NCBI GenBank assembly: GCA_964474655.1
Contig: CAYYTU010000083.1
Location: 1-10,882 of the forward strand
DNA from: CAYYTU01 sp964474655
GTDB lineage: Bacteria; Chloroflexota; Anaerolineae; B4-G1
Direction: 5' to 3'
DNA: 10,882 nucleotides
In this document: one piece after another, positions 1-9,000 of the stretch
Numbering within the stretch: position 1 is the first letter of the stretch
Layout: every line of letters starts with the position of its first letter
The notes under the pieces: model-generated
What the model was told of the DNA's origin: nothing
What the model saw: only the letters and a program-made list of their open reading frames with translations
Databases searched by the model: none
Program-made: the position numbers and the translations under genes

Positions 1-3000
1 TGTCCTTATACGAACCCCCAAGACGCGGTTTATGCGGCAGATGATGGGGACACGATTCTAGTCGCCAGTGGCACGTATACCAACAGCGATGACGCCGGCT
101 ACGTGTTGGAGATCACCGAGACGCTCACGCTGCAGGGTGGATATACCACGACCGATTGGACGCGTTCTGACCCCGACGCCAACCCCACGATCCTGGACGG
201 CGAGGGTATCACCCGCGTGCTCTACGTGGAAGGTGGTTCTCCCATCATTGAGGGCTTTCATATCTACAACGGCAACGACCCCGCTGAGGGAGGCGGCGTC
301 TTCATCCACACTGATGCTGAAGAGCCGGCGCTTCGACGCAACCGCATCTACAGCAACGTTGCTTCCCTTGGTGGTGGCGTCTATATTGCTCAAACCTCTG
401 TCCTGCAGAATAACCTGATTTACAGTAATACCGCTTCCTCGACCAATGGTGGCGGGATATACGTGGGGAGTGACAGTCCGCGCTTGCAGCACAATACGAT
501 CTTCAGCAACTCGGCAAGCAATAGTGGCGGCGGTATCTACATCAACGATGGATCCCCCGTCATCAGTGCGACTATCATCGTCAGCAACTCGGCAAGCAAT
601 AGTGGCGGCGGTGTTTACAACGCAAACGGTTCCCCGGTTTTGAATTATAATGATTATTGGGGCAATTCTGGTGGGGATTGGAGCACAGGATTGGTCACGG
701 GCACGGAGAGCATCTCCGTCAATCCTCTCCTTGTCGATCCAACCGCGGGCGACTTTCACCTTCAACCAGATTCACCTTGCAAGAACGTGGTGCCCATCAC
801 GCAGTCGGTGGAGCAGGATTATGGTGGTCGTATGCGCCCCTTCGGTGAGCAAGCCGACATCGGTGCCTACGAGTTCTACACTGGCACCTGCTTCGCCCTC
901 GGCCGCATTGAGGGTGGAACCGGCGTTTACACTAACGTCCAGGCTGCCGTGGACGCAGCAGACGATGATGACGTGGTCAAGGTGGCTGGTATTTGCCGGG
1001 GGGTTCTAACACAGACAGTTTCGAACGAGACGATTACTCAGACTGTCTACCTCAATAAAGATCTCACTCTGCGGGGAGGATATACGATCACCAATTGGGA
1101 TGTCCGCGCTCCGGTTTCTTCTCCCAGCGCTTTGGATGCTCAGCAACAAGGGCGGGTGGTATACATTCCCGCTACAGCTACTGTGCTCATTGAAGGACTT
1201 AATATTGTCAATGGTAGCTATGACGATAATGGTGGTGGCATTTACATCGCGGGTGGGAACTCCACGGTGCGCGATAATTATATTTATAACAATACGACGT
1301 TCGGCGGAGAGGGCGGGGGCGGGATATACATTAATAAAGGTGAATCGACGATTGCGGATAATCATATCTACAGTAATACTTCTGATCGGATGAATGGAGG
1401 CGGGATTCAAATCCAGGATGGTTCTTCAGAGGTTCAGGGTAACCGTATTTTGAATAATACAGCGAATGCTAATGGTGGGGGAATTAGTATTCCCTCTGGA
1501 GATCCTGTTATTTCGACTAATGTTATCTCTGGCAACCATGCTGTATCTAGAGGAGGAGGGATTCGGGCCGAAGGTAATGGGGCTCGGATACAATATAATG
1601 ATATTTATAGCAATACTGCTGATTCTGGAGGTGGCCTCTATCTCATTAAGGGACCTTTTGTGGTTGTGGGCAATGATATTTATCAGAATCAAGCGGACGA
1701 CGGAGGAGGAATTTATAAACCTGAAGGTGATGCAACGATAGAAAGGAATCACATCTATGATAACAGTGGATCGCAGGGCGGTGGGATCTACAATGGGCAT
1801 AATTTGGAACTGATAGATAATGAAGTTTACGGTAACGTTGTTACTGATAAGGGCGGAGGGTTATATCAGTATGGTAACGGGACTGAAAAATTGACCATTC
1901 AAGGGAACGCTTTTTACAGCAATACCGCTGCCTCTGGGGGAGCTATCTACTTCCGTGATGTTAAAGAGAGTGACGCTGTAATGGTCGAGAATAATCTTAT
2001 CTATGGCAATGACAACGGTGGGATTTTCGTTTCCGATAAGCTATTGGATTCGTGTGCCCCGGTGATTCGTTATAGTGCTATTTATAATAACGAGGATGAT
2101 GGCATCTATGTTGGTAGTGGAAGTGAGACCCCCGATATTTATGGCAACATCGTCGTCAGTAACACAGGGTACGGTGTCAATAGCACCAGCGAGTTCTCTG
2201 TGACTTACAGTAATCTTTGGGACAACAACGCTGGAAACCTGGGTGGCAGTGCAATGGCGGGTACAGGGACCATCACGGAGACCCCTCAGTTTGTTTCGTT
2301 GGATTCGTCTTCTTCTGACTTCTTGCGCCTCCAATCTGGCTCTCCCTGCATCGACGCCGCCGACCCCGACAACTATCCCCTGGTCGACTTCGACGGGCGT
2401 TCGCGTCCCTTCGGCCCGGCCCCCGATATGGGCGCCTTTGAGTTCTATACCGGCACTTGTTCTGCCCAGATCGACGGCGCTACCCGCGTCTACTCCTCGG
2501 TCCACTCGGCCATCATCTCCGCCATCGCGGGCGACACGGTCAAGGTGGCCGGCACCTGTACCGAGACAGTCTCGATCACCGAGTCTCTCACGCTCCAGGG
2601 CGGCTATCACATCACCGAGAGCGTGGTGAATGATGGCGGGGCCTGGATCACCCCCACCACCGAGACCATCCTCGACGGCAGCGGCGGTACCGGCCCGGTG
2701 CTCACCATCACCACCACTGAGCCGGTCACCGTCGACCGCTTCGTGATCCGCAACGCTGCAAGCAGCGGCATCTCCGTCACCAACGCGCTCAGCCCCACGG
2801 TGCAGAACGTGATCCTGCACAGCAATCAGGGCGGCGGCTTCCGCTCCGAGGGCGGCGGTCGGCTCTATAACAACACCGTGGTCAGCAATGCGGGCGAAGG
2901 TCTCACCTTCGCCGCCGGCGCGCCGGTGGTCAGCAACACCATCGTGGTCAGTAACACCGGCGACGCCATCGCCACCACCAATCCGATCACCCTGGCCTAC

Positions 3001-6000
3001 AGCAACGTGTGGAATAACGGCGGGTGCGATTGGGGGTGTGGCAACACCTACTCAGACACGCACTCGATCTCGGTGAATCCGCAGTTCAGAGGTCCGGAGG
3101 CTGGCGACTTCCAGCTGGGGCTCGAATCGCCCTGCATCAACGCCGGTGACCCAAACACGACGCTTGCGTGGGACTTCGAGGGCAGCCAGCGCCCGCTGCC
3201 GGAGGACAGCGACGACTATGACATCGGCGCCGACGAGGGCGACCGGTTCTATGGCGTAAATTTCACGGGGTACAGCGAGCTGGGCGGCACCCCGGACCAA
3301 TCGGTGACCCATATGCACTACCTGACCAACACCGGTAGCGAGGAAGGCACCTTCGATCTGGTGGGAACGAAGGAGGTCATCACCGGGGATGAGACGTTGG
3401 ACTGGCAGGTTGCTGTCCCGTCGTCGGTCAAGCTCGATTCCAACAAAGGCCAAGCGATCCCGGTCACTGTCACTGTGCCCAGTGGTGCCTTAAAGGACGA
3501 TACAGTGGTTGCCACTATCACGGCCACCCTGCAGGCCGACTCCTCGGTCCAGGCCGTGGTGACCAACACCACCGTGGTCAGCCTGTCCCGCGATATCTCG
3601 CTCGAGCCTGATTCAGACAGCGAAAGCATCAACCCCGGCGAGGTGTACGTCTACGAGCACGAGCTGACCAACGAGGGCAACGCGCCGGACACCTTCGACA
3701 TCAAAGTCTCCGACGATACGTACGGATGGGCCGTTGTGACGCCCACTCAGATCTCAGAACTAGCCCCGGATGCCTCGGCGTCGATCTTCGTGAGCGTGAC
3801 CGTGCCGCTCACTATGCCGTCCACGGACCCGGCGGGTCCTATCTATCCTGGTCGGACTGTTATCTCTGTCAAGAATCAGGAAGACCCCGGGACTGACTTA
3901 CTGATCGACGAGTTCATCACCGACACCACCGAGGTCAACAACCCACCGGGGGATCGGTACGTCTCCGACGAGGACGGGGCGACCGACAATTTAAACAACT
4001 GTCGGGATCCTGACAATCCTTGCCGCACCATCGACCACACCGTTGGGCAGGCCACCAACAACGACACCATCAAGGTGAAGGAAGGCACGTATAACGAGCA
4101 CGATATTCGCCTGAACAAGGACGTCACGCTGCTGGGGGAGTACAGCGTCTTCACCGAGACCCGCGAGGGAGGTTCTACAGTAGTGGACGCCGGGGGAGAG
4201 GGGCGCGTCTTTAACATCTTCGCCGACCCCACCATTGAGCGCTTCACCATCCAGGGCGGCACGGCTTCTGGTTCCGGCGGCGGCGTCTACATCGGGCCCG
4301 GCGCTGCTCCCACGCTGCGTTCAAACGTCATCACCGGCAACGTCTCCGGGCGCGACGGCGGCGGCATCTACAATCGCTCCAATGCGCCCGATATCACCAT
4401 TGAGCGTAACGAAATCTCCGCCAACCAGGCCGACCGCGGCGGCGCTTTTGCCAACAACGCAGGCAGTCCAGGGTTCTGGAACAATATGGTCCACCGGAAC
4501 ATGGCCGACGAAAGCGGCGGCGGCGTATACGTCGGCGGCGGAAGCCCAAACATCTGGCACGATACGATTTACAGCAACACGGCCGGTGAAAGCGGCGGCG
4601 GCATCTACCTGGGCGGCGGCTCCCCCGTGGTCAGCAACACCATCGTGGTCAGCAACAGTGCCCTCACCGCGGGCGGCGTCTACAGCGCGGCCTCCGGCGC
4701 CTCTTTCGCCTACACTAACGACGTATGGGGGAACGAGAACGGTGAGACGGAGGGATTGCCTTCCGATGCCTACATTTCGCAGAACCCATCCCTGGAGGAC
4801 AGTCTGCAACTCTCGATGCAATCACCGCTCATCAACCAGGGCAGTCCGACCGCGCTCCTGAGGGATTTCTATGGCAATCCCCGCACGATGGGTCCGGCCC
4901 CTGACGTCGGTGCTCATGAGTACCTGACCGCGAGCCTGGAGCTGGTGGCGAATCCCTCTCAGGCCCAGGATGGTTATCCCGAGCAGACGCTTGATTATAC
5001 CTTCACCCTGACCAACGCCGGCGGCACGACCGATACCGTCAGCCTCTCTATCACGCCTGCCGCCGATGGCTGGGAGCCTTCCATTCAAGGTGATAACGAG
5101 CTTGACTTGGGCCCCTATGTCTCGACCACGGTTGAGGTGCAGGTAGGCATCCCCACCGATGCTCTGAGCGGCACCACGCATACGACGGCTCTGACCGCCA
5201 CGTCGGGCATCACCGGGGCCGACGTCGAGGTCGACGCTGCCGTGACCACCACCGTCGCGCTCACGCACAGCGTGACGCTGGTGGAGGATCAGACGAAAAA
5301 CGCTACCTCCAGTTCGTCCGCCGGCGATTCGATCGTCTACACACATCATCTCACCAACACCGGTAACTATACCGATGCCTTTGAACTGACCTGGGAGAGC
5401 GATTATTCGGTTGAGTGGGATCATACTCTGGCCCCCACCACCACCGGCGAGCTGGGGCCCGGCGAGGGCATTCCGGTGGAGCTGACCGTGGAGGTGCCAG
5501 CTGGTCTTCCCACAGAGACGGTCACGGTCGATACGACGGTCATCACTGCTATGCTGGATATCGACCCTCCATTATCAATCTACGACACGGTCACCGACAC
5601 CACCATCGTCAATCAGCGGGCGGGGGTCTCGCTGGAATCGGACGCTAGTATAAGAGACTATCCTGGTGAAACGGTCCTCTATCATCTTGATCTGGAGAAC
5701 ACGGGTAACTATACTGATGATTTCGGGCTGACCTGGGAGGATAATGTCTGGCTCGTCAGCATTGGCGAGAGCGATGAGCAGCCGGTTACCTATACGGTAG
5801 GCCAGACGGAAACGATCGACGTGGAGGTCACGATCCCGGAGTGGGCCGATTGTGAGGCCGAAGACGTGGTCACTATCACTGCTACCTCCGGCTTCAGCCC
5901 CACCGTCCAGGACGATGTGGCCCTCACCACTACCGCCGAGAAAGTCTCTAGCGCCATACTGGCTCCCAACCTTGTGCGTCGTACCCAATCCCAAGAGGGT

Positions 6001-9000
6001 CAAGAAATAGAGGTGTTGTACACTCACCGGTTGACTAACACCGGTAACTGTGGGAGCAGCACTTACTCTCTTGAGTCGCAGAGCAGCGAGACTGACTTCA
6101 CGTCCGATGTGGAACCGGCTAATGTGGAGATAGGGGCGGGGCAAAGTGAGCCGATCACCGTCACTGTTACCGTGCCGGCGGGGACTCCTGCTTGTTCTAA
6201 CCTCATGGTCGATACCACCGTGGTCACCGCCACCACGAATGTCGGGTATATAGGAACCGTCACCGACACCACCATCGTCAATCAGTGCGTGACGCCCACG
6301 CTGGAGCTGGACCAGACGCGCCTTATCACCGAGCCTTACAAGGGGGCGGTATCGGTTGAGTACGAGCACACCTTGACCAACGCCGGTAACTACACCGACG
6401 CCTTTGCCCTGGATTGGCAGAACGAGAACGAGTGGGGCAACGTAAATCTTGAGATTGAGGTCGATGGTCAGGCCTGGGATACCCAACCGATCACGCTGGG
6501 GCAAGGAACCGCAGCCATGGTGGTCGCCGAGGTCACCGTGCCCGACGATGTCTTCACCCAGACCAATCGCACCTGGATCACCGCCACCTCGCAGACGCCG
6601 CCGACGGGGACGCTGGAGCATCTCTCCTCGGATAGCGTGGTGGACACTACTACGGTGCGACGCCCCCACGTGACGCTGGAGCCTGATTATGAGGAAGTGG
6701 TGGATCCCTCCTCGACCGTCGAATACATCCATACCCTGACCAACACTGGTGGCATTAGCGATACATATACCATCACCTACGCCCTTGACGTCCTGGAAGG
6801 TGGTTGGGGGGCCTCCATCACGCCGACCGAGGTTTCCACCGTGACGCCGGGCAGCGCGGTGACGGTCACGGCCATCGTTACCGTGCCGAACGTCCAGAGG
6901 GATACAGAGAATGTCCTTAATGTCACCGCTACCTCGAACCTCACTGAGACGGTTTATGACACCGCTGCCGATGAGATGACCGTCGGCTATCTACCCAATG
7001 CTGAGATAGGCCCGCCCAGAACCGCCGAGGTGTTACCGGGCGAGCAGATCACGTACACGCATGACGTGACGAATACGGGTAACTACACTGAAACCTTCGA
7101 GCTGGATGCGACGCCCGACCTTTATGCCGGCTGGGTGAACGCCGACTCCCAAGAGATCGGTCCCCTGGGGAGCGGAGAGAGCACGGGCATAACCGTGACA
7201 GTGGAAATCCTGGATCACGCCGCCGCCGAGGAGGATGAGCAGACGCTCGTACAGGTCTACGAGCTCGGCGGTGATACACCACGAGGCTCGGTCAGGGATC
7301 GGACGACGGTGACTTACACCGCCGGCGTGCGCTACGTGGCGCCCGATGGGCAGGATGCCCACAACAACTGCACTGACCTGGACTTCAACCCTTGCCGGAC
7401 GCTGCAACAGGCCGTCGATCAAGCCGTTAGTGGCGATCTGGTCAAGGTCGCCGCTGCGGACGCTTATACCGACGTACGGTCTATTGATGGCATCACGCAG
7501 GCCGTGCGCGTGAACAAATCGATCACATTGACCGGCGGCTATCTGCTCGACGAGTGGGACGCCGATCCCGACCCCGCCGCTAACGAGACGATCATCGACG
7601 CCGGCGAGCAGGGCCGTGTGGTCCACATCGAGGGCGACGGCATCACGCCCACCGTCGAGGGCTTCCATCTGCGCGGTGGATACGTGGCAAGCGGCGATGG
7701 CGCCGGCGTCTACATCGCCGGAGGCGCCGTGCCCACCCTGACGCGCAACGTGATCTACAGCAACACCGTCGACGGTCAAGGCGGCGGCCTCTACTACGCC
7801 GGCAGCGACAGCCCGGCGCTGGTGAAGAACACGCTCTACGCCAACGAGGTGCTCACTGGGGATGGCGGTGGCTTCTACGTCGGCGGCGGCAGCCCACGCG
7901 TGTGGAACAACGTGGTCTACCACAATATCGCTCCGGAGGGCGGAGGTTTCTACATCGCCAACGGTAACCCGACCGTGTTGAATAACACCGTCTATAGCAA
8001 TACAGCGGACAATGGAGGTGGCTTCTACCTCGCCGATGGAGCACCGGTTATTAGCAACACCATCATAGTCGACAACAAGGCGAACACCGCCGGAGGTGGG
8101 ATCTACAGCGTGACTGTTGAGGCCTCGCTTGCTTACAATGATATATGGGGCAATAGTGGTGCCAATGGGGGCGTTTCTTCATCACACCTCAGCGTCGACC
8201 CCGGCTTTGTGGATCCCGCCGAGGCGGACTTCCACCTGCGCGGCAGCTCGCCCGTCATCGACAAAGGCGATCCCAACACGACCCTAGATGAAGATCGCGA
8301 AGGTAATCCGCGCCCGCTGCTGGACGGGTATGACACGGGTGCCTACGAGAATGGTCTTGGCATCACCAAGACGGCCTCTCTCAGCGTCACCGCTGGCTCG
8401 AACATCACTTACACCATCATCATCTCCAATGACGGCGAGGCGTCTCAGTCGGTCGTTATCACCGACACCCTGCATCCTTATCTGGGCCACGTGGAGATGT
8501 TGACCTACACCGTCAACGACGTAAACCGCGGCGAATATCTCTCTGCCACCCGTACGATCTCCTGGACCGGCTCGGTGCCCGCAGGTTCCCCGACGTTGAT
8601 CACCTTCACCGCTCCCGTTTCCGGCAGTCTGGTGCCCGGCACCCCCATCACTAACGTGGCCTGGGGGAATTACGCCCCCACCGCGGTAATAACCAGGGAG
8701 ATCCAGGCGTCGCCGGGAGAGCGCTATGTGGCGTTAACGGGCAGCGATACGCTCAACGATCTGGACAACAACTGCCGTCTGTCGGACCAGCCGTGCCGGA
8801 CCGTGCAGTACGCCGTGGATCGGGCGTTCGAGGGCGATCCGGTCATTGTGGCAGCCGGCACCTACACCGGCACCGGGCAAGTGGTCAGCACCGCCAAGGC
8901 CATCACCCTGACCGGCAGCTACACCACCGCCGGCTGGGTCCGTGATCTCAGCGCCTACACCACCACCCTGGACGCCGAGGGCGGCGCTGGCGTGGTCATC

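Larger units (their letters stand above)
1..876 (+). other. Beta-helix module A (N-terminal part cut by window)
   Basis: Codons 1-292. The module opens within its cap (QDAVYAADDGDTILVASGTY), followed by TLTLQGGY at about codons 41-48 and TILDGEG. Coils then repeat an NxIYSN...GGGxY pattern, including two nearly identical coils at about codons 165-205. The Trp coil (YNDYWGN, Trp220) is followed by NPLLVDPTAGDFHL, SPCKN and a closing DIGAYEF (codons 286-292). The tail is a weaker copy of the anchor-Q motif: SPCKN replaces SPCID and the DFDG element is degenerate (QDYGG). Module B follows directly with no sandwich spacer. The window probably misses only the first few dozen residues of this helix, but that cannot be seen. 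Confidence 0.88.
877..2445 (+). other. Beta-helix module B, extended, with an AT-rich coil ladder
   Basis: Codons 293-815, the longest helix here (523 residues against about 265-342 for the other complete ones). The cap is of the YTGTC...VAGIC type (Cys297 and Cys332), then TLRGGY (GGY at 359-361). A ladder of GGG-[IL]-Y-like turns starts at codons 411, 439, 466, 492, 518, 543, 568, 593, 618 and 646 (GGA in the last), a step of 25-28 residues matching one beta-helix turn each. Conserved Asn positions (GNDIYxN, RNHIYDN) fit an internal Asn ladder. The module ends with a Trp coil (YSNLWDNN, Trp740), SPCIDAADP, DFDGRSRPFGP and DMGAFEF. The extra length coincides with the low-GC sector, suggesting added coils. 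Confidence 0.92.
2446..3240 (+). other. Beta-helix module C, compact
   Basis: Codons 816-1080. It begins immediately after module B with the same YTGTC cap (Cys820, with Cys853 in VAGTC), then TLQGGY (867-869) and an ETILDGSGGTG segment. The coils differ from those of A, B, D and E: they mostly lack the GGGIY turn and instead read SGISVTN, NNTVVSNAGEGL and SNTIVVSNTGDAI. A Trp coil (YSNVWNN, Trp1004) contains an extra C-x3-C (Cys1009, Cys1013). The module ends with NPQF, SPCINAGDP, DFEGSQRPLP and DIGADEGD. It is followed by a sandwich block instead of another helix. Confidence 0.9.
3946..4923 (+). other. Beta-helix module D
   Basis: Codons 1316-1641. After a short PPGDRYVS link comes an Asp-rich cap with a close Cys pair (Cys1334 and Cys1341, NNC-x5-PC), then DTIKVKEGTY and TLLGEY (1379-1381, Glu replacing Gly of GGY). 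Coils follow with GGGVYIG, GGGIYN, GGAFAN, GGGVYVGGGSP, GGGIYLGGGSP and SNTIVVSN. A Trp coil (YTNDVWGN, Trp1576) precedes SPLINQGSP, DFYGNPRTMGP and DVGAHEY. The tail has lost the Cys usual in SPCID. Coil order matches module E closely. Confidence 0.92.
4924..7326 (+). other. Array of seven NEW3/CARDB-like Ig-type domains (d3-d9)
   Basis: Codons 1642-2442. Seven sandwich units of about 109-124 residues begin near codons 1642, 1753, 1873, 1982, 2096, 2220 and 2329. Each has a start like VSLESD/VTLEPD, a PGExxxYxHxLTNTGNYTDxFELxW signature, a Pro/Gly turn before a ITVTVTVPAG-like strand, a TVTATS strand and a closing DTTxV. The NTGNYTD core is kept in d4, d5, d7 and d9 (NAGNYTD in d7, NTGNYTE in d9) and is altered in d3 (NAGGTTD), d6 (NTGNCGS) and d8 (NTGGISD). 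d4 and d6 end with the same VTDTTIVNQ peptide. The array probably forms a semi-flexible stalk between helices D and E; that role is inferred. Confidence 0.85.

Noticed and set aside
503..612. Possible CRISPR-like or tandem non-coding repeat
   Set aside because: The repeat keeps the reading frame and matches one protein coil; there is no series of equal repeats with unrelated spacers.
1..876. Beta-helix modules as pectate or polysaccharide lyases
   Set aside because: The fold is shared with such enzymes, but I could not see a conserved set of catalytic Asp/Arg/Lys or Ca-binding residues repeated in any module, and the coils are of the Asn/Gly-rich structural type.
1201..2220. AT-rich sector as an inserted mobile element or intergenic region
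   Set aside because: It is open in frame throughout and encodes the same coil motif as its surroundings, with no transposase, inverted repeats or target duplication seen.
2243..2629. Other + strand open frames, such as 2243-2629, 4235-4861 and 9723-10091
   Set aside because: They are out of frame with the repeat protein, are rich in Pro, Ser, Arg, Thr or His, show no domain pattern, and overlap well-supported beta-helix or DUF11 coding sequence.
3241..3945. Start of a second gene at the change from beta-helix to Ig-like domains
   Set aside because: No stop codon, ribosome binding site or plausible start is present at this or any other module boundary; the frame continues directly.
5575..6732. 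Long open frame on the - strand (385 codons), with others at 8734-9687, 7033-7923, 2041-2820, 4822-5424 and 9748-10332
   Set aside because: All of these lie in codon register with the + strand frame. In that register an antisense stop needs a TTA, CTA or TCA sense codon, which the GC-rich gene seldom uses, so long openness is expected. Their translations are Gly/Asp/Val/Arg-rich with no domain motif.
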